Origin: Parapedobacter pyrenivorans
GTDB lineage: Bacteria > Bacteroidota > Bacteroidia > Sphingobacteriales > Sphingobacteriaceae
NCBI RefSeq assembly: GCF_014636865.1
Contig: NZ_BMER01000001.1
Coordinates: 186,001-250,000, forward strand
Direction of reading: 5' to 3'
DNA length: 64,000 nucleotides
Positions 43,618 through 52,262 of this stretch are shown in pieces; position 1 is the stretch's first letter, and each line of letters opens with the position of its first letter. The position numbers and the translations under genes were made by a program. A model generated the notes under the pieces. That model made no database searches. It worked only from the letters and a program-made list of their open reading frames with translations, and was not told the origin of the DNA.

Positions 43618-43643
43618 AAAAAGCGGCTAAAGCCGCTTTTTTT
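43616..43643. terminator. Bidirectional rho-independent terminator between lspA and gnd
   Basis: A perfect 13-bp stem (43616-43628 with 43631-43643, core AAGCGGCT/AGCCGCTT) with a 2-nt AA loop, flanked by an A-run on one side and a T-run on the other. It can serve both convergent genes and overlaps the lspA and gnd stop codons. Confidence 0.9.
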
Positions 43644-45096
43644 ATACATCGTAGGTCGTGGAAGACGTTTCTCCACCTCTACCCGTCCAATTCGTATGGA
43701 AAAATTCCCCACGCGGCTTATCTAGCCTTTCGTAGGTATGGGCACCGAAATAGTCGCGCTGCGCCTGCAATAGATTTGCCGGCAACCGTTCGCAGCGATA
43801 GCCATCGTAATAAATCAATCCGGCACTCAGGCAAGGTATGGGTATACCATTGCTAATAGCCGATGCCACGACCTTCCGCCAACCGTTTTGCGCAACTTGG
43901 ATTTTCTCCCTGAAGAAGTCATCCAAAATCAAGTTTTGCAGATCAGCGTTTTTGTCAAATGCTTCCTTGATCTTTCCGAGGAATGCCGATCGGATAATAC
44001 AACCCTCGCGCCACATCAGCGCGATACTGCCATAATTCAGCTTCCACCCATATTCCTTCGCCGCAACCGCCATCATTTGGTAGCCTTGGGCATAAGAAAT
44101 GACTTTTGCGGCATACAGTGCATCGCGTAGGTCGTTGATAAAGGCCTGCCGATCACCCTCAAACGCAGGGGTAGGTCCGTGCAATACTTTCGATGCAGCT
44201 ACGCGCTCCTCTTTCAAAGCCGAAAGGCAGCGAGCGAACACGGACTCCGCAATCAATGTTAGCGGCACGCCCAAATCGAGCGCTACCGTCCCGGTCCACT
44301 TACCCGTTCCCTTCTGACCTGCGGTATCCAATATTTTATCTACCAGGGGCAGTCCATCTTCATCTTTAAACGCCAGAATATCTCGCGTGATCTCAATCAG
44401 ATAGCTATCCAACTCCCCTTCGTTCCATTCTTTGAACACCTCGTGCATTTCATCGGGGGTCATACCCAGCACTTCCTTCATGATGTGGTAGGTTTCATTG
44501 ATCAGCTGCATGTCGCCGTATTCTATTCCGTTGTGCACCATCTTCACGAAATGACCGGCTCCGCCATCTCCCACCCAGTCGCAACACGGTGTCCCGTCGG
44601 CCACTTTAGCGGCTATCGACTGGAAAATCGGTTTCACAGCAGGCCACGCGGCTTTCGAACCACCCGGCATAATCGACGGCCCCAATAAGGCTCCTTCTTC
44701 ACCGCCCGATACGCCGGTACCAACATACAGCAAGCCTTTGCTCTCCATGTACTTCACCCGGCGTTCCGTGTCTGGGAAATGGGAATTACCCCCATCGATA
44801 ATGATGTCGCCTGGCTCCAGATGCGGAATAAGCAGTTCGATGAAGTCATCTACCGGTTGCCCGGCCTTGACCATCAACATGACTTTCCGCGGCCGCTTCA
44901 GCGAACGGATTAAGTCTTCAATGGACGTGGCTCCATAGATATTTTTACCTTTTGCTCGTCCATTGATGAAACGTTCCACCTTATCCACCGTGCGGTTGTA
45001 AGCGGTTACGTGGAAACCCTTACTTTCCATATTCAGGATGAGGTTTTCACCCATTACGGCGATACCAATCACGCCGATATCAGATTTCTCTTGCAT
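43642..45096 (-). CDS. gnd: 6-phosphogluconate dehydrogenase (decarboxylating)
   Basis: 484 residues from MQEKSDIGVIG at 45096, the family's usual length. A GGAG lies 8 bp before this ATG and the -7 box at 45117 would leave little room for the starts at 45108 or 45150. Motifs are GVIGIAVMGENLILNMESKG (NADP), IIDGGNSHFPDTERR, YVGTGVSGGEEGALLGPSIM and the catalytic Lys block HFVKMVHNGIEYGDMQLI. It makes ribulose-5-phosphate and NADPH in the pentose phosphate pathway. Confidence 0.96.
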   Translation of the reverse strand: MQEKSDIGVIGIAVMGENLILNMESKGFHVTAYNRTVDKVERFINGRAKGKNIYGATSIEDLIRSLKRPRKVMLMVKAGQPVDDFIELLIPHLEPGDIIIDGGNSHFPDTERRVKYMESKGLLYVGTGVSGGEEGALLGPSIMPGGSKAAWPAVKPIFQSIAAKVADGTPCCDWVGDGGAGHFVKMVHNGIEYGDMQLINETYHIMKEVLGMTPDEMHEVFKEWNEGELDSYLIEITRDILAFKDEDGLPLVDKILDTAGQKGTGKWTGTVALDLGVPLTLIAESVFARCLSALKEERVAASKVLHGPTPAFEGDRQAFINDLRDALYAAKVISYAQGYQMMAVAAKEYGWKLNYGSIALMWREGCIIRSAFLGKIKEAFDKNADLQNLILDDFFREKIQVAQNGWRKVVASAISNGIPIPCLSAGLIYYDGYRCERLPANLLQAQRDYFGAHTYERLDKPRGEFFHTNWTGRGGETSSTTYDV

Positions 45097-45116
45097 ATAT
45101 AACTCCATTTTGTTCC

Positions 45117-45124
45117 CAAAGTTA
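45117..45124 (-). promoter_or_regulatory. Putative -7 promoter box for gnd
   Basis: The minus strand reads TAACTTTG (TAnnTTTG), 21 bp before the chosen ATG at 45096. It supports that start over the upstream ones. Confidence 0.5.
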
Positions 45125-45246
45125 TACTTTACGCTACAGTAAAAAAACAAAAATGTAATTATTGTGCAGCTGCCGGAATGTCAACACCCACCCAAGAGCC
45201 TATTCCGCTTGCCAAGGGCCGTTCGATACAATCCCAAAAGTATCCT

Positions 45247-45254
45247 TATCTTTG
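45247..45254 (+). promoter_or_regulatory. Putative -7 promoter box for the RmlD-like gene
   Basis: TATCTTTG matches TAnnTTTG, 54 bp before ATG 45308. Confidence 0.5.
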
Positions 45255-45307
45255 GCCCAGCTTACATAGAAATGTTACCCGCTCTAATTATATAAAATAC
45301 TGGTCTG

Positions 45308-46261
45308 ATGGCTGAATTCCACAATTTTGAAACAAAAAAAATCCTCGTTACGGGCAGCAATGGGCTTCTGGGCCAAAAAATCACCGATCTGTCCCTCGCC
45401 GAAAACAACATTGTGCTCATTGCGACCTCCCGCGGTGAAAACCGGCACCCAATCAAAAATGGTTACCACTATGTCGACCTGGATATCCTTGATAGCGAAC
45501 GCCTTCGGGCTCTCATTGCCGAATATCGGCCCGATGCCGTCATCAACACGGCAGCAATGACCAACGTGGATGCCTGCGAACATGACCCCATAGGTTGCCA
45601 ACAGCTGAATGTCGATGCCGTAGCACAACTGGTGGCCTGTTCCGAGGAATTCGGATTCCATCTTATTCACCTATCCACCGATTTCATTTTCGACGGTGAA
45701 GCGGGGCCTTATGCCGAAGATGCATCGCCCAATCCATTAAGCCTGTACGGCCGTAGTAAGCTGGATGCCGAAAAGCTCATTCAACGATCCACAGCCACCT
45801 GGGCTATCCTACGCACCATTTTGGTTTACGGTGTAGTGGCCGATATGAGCCGCAGCAACATCGTACTCTGGGCCAAAGGAGCGCTCGAAAAGGGACAGCC
45901 GCTCAACGTCGTAAACGATCAATGGCGTATGCCTACTTTAGCGGAAGATTTGGCAAAAGCTTGCCTCCTAACAGCAGTAAAAGGAGCCGAAGGCGTTTTC
46001 AACATCTCAGGTAAAGATCTTTTTGCTATCCATGAGTTGGTAGCCGCGGTGGCCGATTTCTGGAAGCTAGACAAATCACTCATCCGGGAGGTGAGCTCCT
46101 CCACATTAAGCCAAGCGGCACCCCGGCCCAAACGAACGGGCTTTGTATTAACCAAAGCACAGGACGTATTGGGTTATGATCCGCATAGTTTTGAAGAAGG
46201 ACTGGCCATCGTTGACCAACAGCTACAAAACCCAAAAAATAACTCCATCTTTGCAACATGA
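45308..46261 (+). CDS. RmlD-like SDR reductase (dTDP-4-dehydrorhamnose reductase family)
   Basis: 317 residues. The extended-SDR signatures are ILVTGSNGLLGQKITDLSL, VINTAAMTNVDACEHDPIGC, LIHLSTDFIFDGEAGPY and YGRSKLDAEKLI (Tyr-Lys pair). RmlD reduces dTDP-4-keto-rhamnose, but no other rml genes are near, so the substrate is unsure. Its last four bases overlap the start of the thioesterase gene (ATGA). Confidence 0.85.
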   Translation: MAEFHNFETKKILVTGSNGLLGQKITDLSLAENNIVLIATSRGENRHPIKNGYHYVDLDILDSERLRALIAEYRPDAVINTAAMTNVDACEHDPIGCQQLNVDAVAQLVACSEEFGFHLIHLSTDFIFDGEAGPYAEDASPNPLSLYGRSKLDAEKLIQRSTATWAILRTILVYGVVADMSRSNIVLWAKGALEKGQPLNVVNDQWRMPTLAEDLAKACLLTAVKGAEGVFNISGKDLFAIHELVAAVADFWKLDKSLIREVSSSTLSQAAPRPKRTGFVLTKAQDVLGYDPHSFEEGLAIVDQQLQNPKNNSIFAT

Positions 46262-46782
46262 CTCAAAAGTTCGCCCGCGAATCACACACCATCATGAACG
46301 AGCTGGTGCTCCCCAATGACACCAATACGCTAAACAACCTCATGGGTGGGCGGCTACTTCATTGGATGGATATTGCAGCAGCGATCTCTGCTCAAAAACA
46401 CTGCAACCGCATCGTTGTCACCGCATCGGTAGATAATGTATCGTTCAGGCACCCGATTAAACTGGGCGATGTCATCAGCATCGAAGCTCAGGTATCACGG
46501 GCCTTCACCACTTCTGTGGAGGTGCGCTTGGTGGTATGGGCACAAAATATACCCTCCGGCACGCGGGTCAAGTCAAACGAAGCCTTCTATACGTTTGTTG
46601 CCATCGATAAACAGGGCGAAAAAGTCGCCGTACCCCAGCTCGTACCGGAGACCGAGGAAGAGCAGAAACTATACAACGAAGCACTCCAGCGCCGCGAGCT
46701 TCGGCTCGTACTCGCCGGGAAATTGAAACCCAAGGATGCTAAAGAGCTCCAAAACCTGTTCAAGGAAGTGGTAAAAAAATGA
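46258..46782 (+). CDS. Acyl-CoA thioesterase (hotdog fold)
   Basis: 174 residues: MNELVLPNDTNTLNNLMGGR followed by LLHWMDIAAAISAQKHCNR is the standard YciA/BFIT-type opening with the catalytic Asn/Asp region. RIVVTASVDNVSFRHPIKLG and VRLVVWAQNIPSGTR complete the hotdog. It hydrolyses fatty-acyl-CoA in the cytoplasm. It is translationally coupled to the RmlD-like gene by a 4-bp overlap. It converges with a small membrane-protein gene, and a 6-bp stem CGGTAA/TTACCG sits between the stops. Confidence 0.92.
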   Translation: MTQKFARESHTIMNELVLPNDTNTLNNLMGGRLLHWMDIAAAISAQKHCNRIVVTASVDNVSFRHPIKLGDVISIEAQVSRAFTTSVEVRLVVWAQNIPSGTRVKSNEAFYTFVAIDKQGEKVAVPQLVPETEEEQKLYNEALQRRELRLVLAGKLKPKDAKELQNLFKEVVKK

Positions 46783-46802
46783 GGTTTAACATGCCGGTAA
46801 TC

Positions 46803-47015
46803 TTACCGTCGCCGCGGGATAATCAGTAATACGATCCCAGCCACCAAAATCACACCGCCCACATAGGGCGGCCAGTTGACCTGTTCTTTCTTGTCCGCGC
46901 TGATTTCGACCGGCCCGATATCGACTACTTTTTCCTTACGTGTAAATGAAAAACCAGTCCATACCAACATCACCGCTCCCACGATAATTAAGATTATTCC
47001 CATTGTCTTTGCCAT
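46803..47015 (-). CDS. Small two-helix membrane protein
   Basis: 70 residues with two membrane segments (about 5-22 and 51-67) around a short charged loop (RKEKVVDIGPVEISADKKEQ). The tail is RRR. Similar small proteins with a KVVDxGPxxI loop are common in Bacteroidota, but no function is known. The basic ends suggest that both termini face the cytoplasm. Confidence 0.75.
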   Translation of the reverse strand: MAKTMGIILIIVGAVMLVWTGFSFTRKEKVVDIGPVEISADKKEQVNWPPYVGGVILVAGIVLLIIPRRR

Positions 47016-47088
47016 ACGATTTGCTTTTAGTAATCAATTAACAAAGCCAATCGGAAAATGTTTGAATGGGTAAGTTATCTTATCTAGG

Positions 47089-48090
47089 CTACTTCGCCGG
47101 TGTCAGTGTAATTTTCCGGAACGCTACACCGGTATGGTCTCCCTGCAGGTAAATCGGACCTGCGCTCCCCTCGTGACTATCCAATGCACCGCCCGTAATC
47201 CCGGGAATCTCCTGGTTATTGATAATGGTTTTGCCGTTTGCTACAATAGTAACCATACGCCCGCGCAGAGTAATTTCGTAAGTATTCCACTCATTCGGCC
47301 CAAGTGTCGCCATTTCACTCGGTGATAAGAAGCCATATATGCCGCCGAAATACAAAGAACCGGGATGCCTGTCTTTCGGTGAATCCTCTATCTGTACCTC
47401 ATAACGCCCTCTTAAATAAATGCCCGAGTTTGCCCCTTCTGTATAACGGAATTCGGCCACCAGTTTAAAATCTTCAAATTGCTGTTCGCTGATCAGATTT
47501 GCACCCGTTTCTTTATTAATCAGTATACCGTCTTCCACTACCCATTGACTGTTATCACCGGAGGTCTTCCATCCTGTTAAATCTTTACCATTGAACAGTT
47601 CTATGGGCTTGCCCCATTCCGCTTCGCCCGTCCTGACCAAATAGGGGGCTTTAACCCCTGTAAAATGGAATACATTCCCTTTATTGGTTGTAATCGTGCC
47701 CTTGATGCCCTCGCCAGCCAGCTCTCCCTCCACCGTGAACAGTCCACCTCCACCCTCCCATTGCGGCGGGATTTGGAATGAAAACACTCCGTTCTGCAGC
47801 GTGATATGCGAAACTGGGCGACTGCTTCCCGCATCGGCCACAAAGGCGCCCACCAGTATATCAAAACCCGATAATTTGACTTCCAACCATGAGGGCACGT
47901 CCTTGCCATCTTTGTCTACAGTGAGATCCCATCGCCCAATCAATCCCTCAGCTTCTTCGGGTACGATCTGCGTAGCCGCATTATGTATCTCTTCGGCTTG
48001 GTTCTGCGTAGTGGTTCCGTTGTTGCACGACAACACACCTGCTGTCAACAAGCACATTAAAGGGCTATATATTGCATATTGTTTCAACAT
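47089..48090 (-). CDS. DUF1080 lipoprotein with an extra N-terminal beta domain
   Basis: 333 residues with lipobox AGVLSCNN. Residues about 45-150 form a lipocalin-like domain (GLIGRWDLTVDKDGKDVPSW, GTITTNKGNVFHFTGVK). Residues about 160-333 are DUF1080 (IELFNGKDLTGWKTSG, GANSGIYLRGRYEVQI, GPNEWNTYEITLRGR). This two-domain form differs from the single-domain protein at 878-1618. The 3-keto-glycoside hydrolase role is inferred from the family. It is not near other sugar genes. Confidence 0.85.
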   Translation of the reverse strand: MLKQYAIYSPLMCLLTAGVLSCNNGTTTQNQAEEIHNAATQIVPEEAEGLIGRWDLTVDKDGKDVPSWLEVKLSGFDILVGAFVADAGSSRPVSHITLQNGVFSFQIPPQWEGGGGLFTVEGELAGEGIKGTITTNKGNVFHFTGVKAPYLVRTGEAEWGKPIELFNGKDLTGWKTSGDNSQWVVEDGILINKETGANLISEQQFEDFKLVAEFRYTEGANSGIYLRGRYEVQIEDSPKDRHPGSLYFGGIYGFLSPSEMATLGPNEWNTYEITLRGRMVTIVANGKTIINNQEIPGITGGALDSHEGSAGPIYLQGDHTGVAFRKITLTPAK

Positions 48091-48118
48091 AGCTATAGGG
48101 TTAAATTCTCTGTCGGTG

Positions 48119-48538
48119 CTAATCTACAAAAATTCCTGAGCCCAACGCGACGATATGATCAAATTCTTCCCGAGTAAGCGGGATCACTGATAATCGTCCT
48201 TGGCGCACCAGTGCGATATTTTGCAATACCGGGTCTTTTTTGATGGTTTCGAGCGTGACGGGCTTTTTTAATGTTTCTACAGGTGCCAAGTCTACCACCA
48301 CCCAACGTTCGTCGGCAGTTGTCGGGTCTTGGTAATGTTCTTTTACCACCTTGGCAATCCCTACCACTTCTTTCCCTTCATTACTGTGGTAGAACAACAC
48401 CAAATCGCCTTTTCTCATTGCCTGCAGGTTGTTACGGGCCTGATAATTACGCACACCGTCCCAAAAGGTCTGCTTATCGCTAAGGAATTGCTCCCAACTG
48501 TATTTGAAAGGCTCTGATTTTACGAGGAAATGGTTCAT
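48119..48538 (-). CDS. EVE-domain protein
   Basis: 139 residues, the whole length being an EVE domain: FLVKSEPFKYSWEQF, DGVRNYQARNNLQAMRKGDL, VLFYHSNEGKEVVGIAKVV. EVE is a PUA-like fold that binds modified bases in DNA or RNA. Stand-alone forms are widespread and their exact role is unknown. It lies 67 bp after the gldC stop, on the same strand. Confidence 0.92.
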   Translation of the reverse strand: MNHFLVKSEPFKYSWEQFLSDKQTFWDGVRNYQARNNLQAMRKGDLVLFYHSNEGKEVVGIAKVVKEHYQDPTTADERWVVVDLAPVETLKKPVTLETIKKDPVLQNIALVRQGRLSVIPLTREEFDHIVALGSGIFVD

Positions 48539-48605
48539 TTTTGACGTTTTTTATCTATTGAATTGCTTATCGACACCAAACAGGTTTTGCGAAAGGCGAA
48601 TCGGC

Positions 48606-48956
48606 TTAGTTCTGCTTCTGTGTAACTTCCATCTTTTCCGCAAAATGATCACAGTAGTCTCTCAGATCACCGATTACGGCTTTGGCCACCGGATCGTCTC
48701 CCGAAGCGCGAACAAAGGTATCGCCCATCGTCTGTAAGGTTTCATAGAAAAAACGTTTCATTTCGTCCAGCGGCATGTCTTTCGTCCAAAGGTCTATGCG
48801 CAAAGAATTCTTGTAGTGGTGATCCCACAACGCCAGAAACAAGGCTTTGGCGGGCAACGCTTCTTTGTTTTCCCCGTCTGAAGACTCCCATGTGATGGAA
48901 TCCGGCACATTATTGTCGTCCAGCTCAATCGTTAGTTTTATTTCTGCTTTTTTCAT
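48606..48956 (-). CDS. gldC: Gliding motility protein GldC
   Basis: 116 residues. The GldC pattern is clear: MKKAEIKLTIELDDNNVPDS, ITWESSDGENKEALPAKALF, LRIDLWTKDMPLDEMKRFFY and the final DYCDHFAEKMEV. GldC accompanies the gliding/type IX secretion machinery of Bacteroidota, but the protein is present in many non-gliding species. No other gld gene is in the window. It is followed closely upstream by a small membrane-protein gene. Confidence 0.9.
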   Translation of the reverse strand: MKKAEIKLTIELDDNNVPDSITWESSDGENKEALPAKALFLALWDHHYKNSLRIDLWTKDMPLDEMKRFFYETLQTMGDTFVRASGDDPVAKAVIGDLRDYCDHFAEKMEVTQKQN

Positions 48957-48976
48957 ATATTTTTTTCAAAAATTGA

Positions 48977-49225
48977 TTACCACAACTTCAACATCCAAAT
49001 TACGAGCATTACAAAAACCAAGAACACTCCCTCTGCTAGCCATACACGTTTGAGATTGCGAAGCATCAACCGGAAAAACTGGTCCGCTGCGACCATTATC
49101 AACAAAAGTAAGAAAAACCAACCAATGATACCGGTTCCAACCTTATCCGTTACGAATTGCCATAGCAGCCAAGTCATTAACAGCGCTGATGCAATATTCA
49201 ACGGGGTAATCCTCAGCTGCCTCAT
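48977..49225 (-). CDS. Small membrane protein of unknown function
   Basis: 82 residues with two or three membrane segments (ASALLMTWLLWQFV, IIGWFFLLLLIMVAA, GVFLVFVMLVIWML) separated by basic turns. It overlaps the end of the helicase gene by 4 bp, so it is probably translated from the same message. No family is recognised. Confidence 0.7.
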   Translation of the reverse strand: MRQLRITPLNIASALLMTWLLWQFVTDKVGTGIIGWFFLLLLIMVAADQFFRLMLRNLKRVWLAEGVFLVFVMLVIWMLKLW

Positions 49226-50559
49226 CGCTTCTTTCTTCCCGGTTTTGATTTGCTACCGCCCCCCCCGGGCCTTTTGTGATTTCGCTGGGGCCTGTTTACC
49301 CGTTGGTTGGCTGCTTTCTTCTCGTGAAAAGCACCTTGGAATTCCGGATTATCTTTTCGTTTCTGTGCGTCAATCTCCCGGGCGATGGCCTGTCTTTCGT
49401 CGAAGCCCGTCTTTTCGACAAATACCCCTTCTGGAATTTCCGATACGGGTAGCTGCTGGCGGATCAGCTTTTCGATCTTGTGTATATAGTATTCTTCTGC
49501 CGGATTGCAGAACGTGATGGCATCGCCTGTTTGGAATGCCCGCCCCGTCCGGCCGATACGATGTACGTAATCTTCAATGACGATGGGTACATCGAAATTG
49601 ATGACATGGCTAACGTTGCTGACATCCAAACCCCGTGCAGCTACATCCGTGGCCACCAATATCCGAACATCACCGTCCTTGAAAGCGTTGATGGAATTTA
49701 TCCGTGTATTCTGCCCCTTGTTGGCATGGATAACCCGAATATGCTCGGCACCGTATTTACGTTCAAGAAAGCTGAATATATTGTCGGCAACAGCTTTGGT
49801 CTTGCAGAAGACAATAAGGCGGTGCAACGTTGCGTCGTCTTTGAGCAGGTGCTGTAGCAGGTTGATTTTGGTTTTGAGATTGGGTACATAATATAGGGCT
49901 TGCGTAATCGTCTGCGCCGGTGTAGCCTGTTCGCTCACCTCCACAACCGTAGGAAATGCTAGGAAGTCGCCCGCAATCTTATGTACCAGATCGCTCATGG
50001 TAGCCGAAAAAAGCATATTCTGCCGTTTACGGGGCACTACTTCCAATATCCTATGCAGCTTGCTGATAAACCCCATGTCCATCATCTTATCGGCCTCATC
50101 CAAGACAAGCGTTTTAAGCGATTTGGTGATGAGGTGCCCGGCGAGATACAGGTCGAGAAACCGCCCCGGCGTGGCGACGATGATATCCACTCCTTTTTCC
50201 AATTGGGCAATCTGGGTTTTCGGGCCGAGCCCTCCATAGAGTACCACGGCTCGTAAATCCGTATATTTCGAAAACAACCGGATATGCTCCTCAATTTGCA
50301 TAGCCAGTTCCCGTGTTGGTGAAAGGATGAGCGCGCGCGCATCATTGCCCTGCGCATAGTTAAGTTTCATGAGGATGGGCAACACAAATGCTGCAGTCTT
50401 ACCCGTGCCCGTTTGGGCTACACCCATCACGTCCTGCCCGGCTAATATCGGCGGGATAGCTTTTTGCTGAATGGGGGTGGGCGTGGTATAACCTGCTTCA
50501 TCAATGGCATTCAGGATTTGCTTGTTGAACCTGAAATCAGCAAAGGTATTCCGCTCCAT
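49222..50559 (-). CDS. DEAD-box RNA helicase (RhlE-like)
   Basis: 445 residues from MERNTFADFRFNKQ at 50559; the frame continues upstream into repeat DNA, which is not coding. Motifs are TPIQQKAIPPILAGQD (Q motif), AQTGTGKT (I), PTRELAMQ (Ia), LDEADKM (II), FSATM (III), RILVATDVAARGLD (V) and HRIGRTGRA (VI). The Gly/Lys/Arg-rich tail (GGGGSKSKPGRKKR) fits RNA binding. It is likely involved in ribosome assembly or cold adaptation. Confidence 0.92.
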   Translation of the reverse strand: MERNTFADFRFNKQILNAIDEAGYTTPTPIQQKAIPPILAGQDVMGVAQTGTGKTAAFVLPILMKLNYAQGNDARALILSPTRELAMQIEEHIRLFSKYTDLRAVVLYGGLGPKTQIAQLEKGVDIIVATPGRFLDLYLAGHLITKSLKTLVLDEADKMMDMGFISKLHRILEVVPRKRQNMLFSATMSDLVHKIAGDFLAFPTVVEVSEQATPAQTITQALYYVPNLKTKINLLQHLLKDDATLHRLIVFCKTKAVADNIFSFLERKYGAEHIRVIHANKGQNTRINSINAFKDGDVRILVATDVAARGLDVSNVSHVINFDVPIVIEDYVHRIGRTGRAFQTGDAITFCNPAEEYYIHKIEKLIRQQLPVSEIPEGVFVEKTGFDERQAIAREIDAQKRKDNPEFQGAFHEKKAANQRVNRPQRNHKRPGGGGSKSKPGRKKR

Positions 50560-50563
50560 GCGG

Positions 50564-50571
50564 CAAAGATA
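50564..50571 (-). promoter_or_regulatory. -7-like box just upstream of the helicase ATG
   Basis: The minus strand reads TATCTTTG five bases from the ATG at 50559. If used, transcription would start at or inside the start codon, giving a leaderless message; otherwise the match is fortuitous. Confidence 0.3.
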
Positions 50572-50588
50572 AGAAAAGGAGGGGGATA

Positions 50589-50766
50589 ATTTATGCAGTT
50601 GCTCCTCAACTGGAATTGATTCGCTCCGCTTCCGATTCCTAGGTTTCGTCTGCAACTGCATAAATCAAATGGTAGGGCGTTTAGTGAACTGGAATCGATT
50701 CGCCTCCAATTCCTAGGTTTCGTCCGCAACTGCATGAATTAAATTAAGAGGGCTGGGCGTGAACTG
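50589..50766. repeat. Tandem ~79-bp intergenic repeat with internal palindrome
   Basis: Two copies start at 50608 and 50687 with AACTGGAAT(T/C)GATTCGC and share ATTCCTAGGTTTCGTC(T/C)GCAACTGCAT. A third, truncated copy begins near 50756 (GGCGTGAACTG). The second copy lacks about five bases. A 14-bp perfect inverted repeat (50589-50602 with 50652-50665, GCAACTGCATAAAT) encloses the first copy. It lies between the helicase and the phosphodiesterase genes and looks like a dispersed intergenic element. Confidence 0.7.
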
Positions 50767-50769
50767 CAC

Positions 50770-51648
50770 CTAATGAATAGCTCTTGCTACTTCAATCGGC
50801 AAATCGGACTCTAGGATGGAAGCACCATCGGCAAAGATGGCGCGATATGCATTGGCACGCGCCTCTTCTGTTTCGAGTTTGTCATACGTAGGAGCCGCAG
50901 AAATCATGCACATCACCCCCTCGGCATTCAATAACCGGTACAATTCTTGGTTCTCCGGTTTGATTTTCGGGCCAATATAGACGATCATACGGTTAAAAGG
51001 AATTCCCGCTGCTTTGTATTCCTGAAATTTTTCTATGGTCAGCATGTGAGCGGACAGCATTTGGTTACTGTTCTGATCGAGGTAGTAGCGCGCTTCCTCT
51101 GGCGAATGGACGGTAACCATGACAAACGCATAGGCGTTATGCTTGCGGATGATCTCCGCGGTCTGCTCCAGCGGCAGATCTTTATGATCGAGATTCAGCA
51201 CCGTTTTACCCCTTGCCCATTCGATCGCCGCAGCCAACGTCGGAATACAGTGGTCGGTCTCATTGCCATTGCGGTCTTTCAGTCGCAGTTGCTTCACGTG
51301 CTCCCACGTATAATCGGCCAGCTTACCCGTGCCGGTAGTCGTCCGATCGAGCGTCGCATCGTGCATGAGCACGACCACACCATCTTTGGCAAGGCGTGGG
51401 TCGATCTCAAAGAAGGCCGGTGTATGTCGCAACACAGCTTCCATGCCTTCGATGGAATTTTCGGTCAGCCCTTGCTCAATGGTTCCCCGGTGTCCGCTGA
51501 TGACCTTTTTTCCTTTCTTATATTTAAAAAAACGGTGCAATTGCTTCGGCGACTTAAAATCCAGGCGGTGAAGGGACTGCTCCTGTGCAGAAGACTGCGA
51601 CCCGACCGTCAAAAACAATAAAATCCCGACTAAAAAGCGTGTATTCAT
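50770..51648 (-). CDS. Secreted glycerophosphodiester phosphodiesterase (first)
   Basis: 292 residues from MNTRFLVGILLFLTV at 51648, which starts at a clear signal peptide; the frame upstream overlaps the phosphatase gene. The GDPD active site is complete: ISGHRGTIEQGLTENS (His-Arg, Glu), FEIDPRLAKDGVVVLMHDAT (Glu, Asp, His). It hydrolyses glycerophosphodiesters to glycerol-3-phosphate and an alcohol, outside the inner membrane. It is the last gene of the second SusC/SusD-led locus, and its start is 11 bp after the phosphatase stop. Confidence 0.9.
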   Translation of the reverse strand: MNTRFLVGILLFLTVGSQSSAQEQSLHRLDFKSPKQLHRFFKYKKGKKVISGHRGTIEQGLTENSIEGMEAVLRHTPAFFEIDPRLAKDGVVVLMHDATLDRTTTGTGKLADYTWEHVKQLRLKDRNGNETDHCIPTLAAAIEWARGKTVLNLDHKDLPLEQTAEIIRKHNAYAFVMVTVHSPEEARYYLDQNSNQMLSAHMLTIEKFQEYKAAGIPFNRMIVYIGPKIKPENQELYRLLNAEGVMCMISAAPTYDKLETEEARANAYRAIFADGASILESDLPIEVARAIH

Positions 51649-51659
51649 GGTTTTATTTT

Positions 51660-52262
51660 TTATGCATTCAATTTCAATAGCGAAAAACCTTCCTGATCGC
51701 CAAATCGGATGATTGTAATCGCCGAATTCTCCTGTACGATCCGTCGGTAGTATTTCAGGGGCATTCCCAGTTTCCATGCGAGGTACAGCCGGTTTACCCC
51801 GTTGTGGGCCACCACCAATACATGTTGTCCATCGTGTTTTTGCATCATCTCTGTAAAGAAATCATCGAATCGGTGCACCACGTCAAATGCGGTATCACCA
51901 GAACCACCAGCCTGCGTGCGGTCTGGCGATTTGCTCCACGAATTCCAAAGCGATGGATCTTCCGCCACAAATTCCTGCCGGGTCTTACCTTCCCACGCAC
52001 CAAAGTCAAGCTCGATCAGCCGAGGGTCCTTGACTACGGGCAACTGACTGCCGCTGGCAATTTCGGCAGTGCGGTACGCGCGTTTCAAAGGAGACGCATA
52101 AACGGCATCAATCGGATGCCCATGCAATGCTTCCGCTACACGCTGTGCCTGCAAAATCCCCTTTTCTGTTAACTCGGCATCTGTCCTTCCACAGTAGCGG
52201 TTCCCATCGGCGTTGTAGGTTGTTTCTCCATGTCGGAGCAAGTAGACAGTCAACATATTCAA
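51660..52262 (-). CDS. Histidine phosphatase-family protein
   Basis: 200 residues. The phosphohistidine motif YLLRHGETTYNADGNRYCG opens the protein (His near residue 11), followed by ASPLKRAYRTAEIA, ELDFGAWEGKT (Glu) and VVAHNGVNRLYLAW (second His). It is a cytoplasmic phosphatase of the cobC/phosphoglycerate-mutase-like branch. In this operon a sugar or polyol phosphate is a plausible substrate. Its start overlaps the FGGY kinase stop by 4 bp. Confidence 0.88.
   Translation of the reverse strand: MNMLTVYLLRHGETTYNADGNRYCGRTDAELTEKGILQAQRVAEALHGHPIDAVYASPLKRAYRTAEIASGSQLPVVKDPRLIELDFGAWEGKTRQEFVAEDPSLWNSWSKSPDRTQAGGSGDTAFDVVHRFDDFFTEMMQKHDGQHVLVVAHNGVNRLYLAWKLGMPLKYYRRIVQENSAITIIRFGDQEGFSLLKLNA

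Noticed and set aside
50560-50661. N-terminal extension of the DEAD-box helicase
   Set aside because: These codons are translated repeat DNA; the Q-motif region begins just after ATG 50559.
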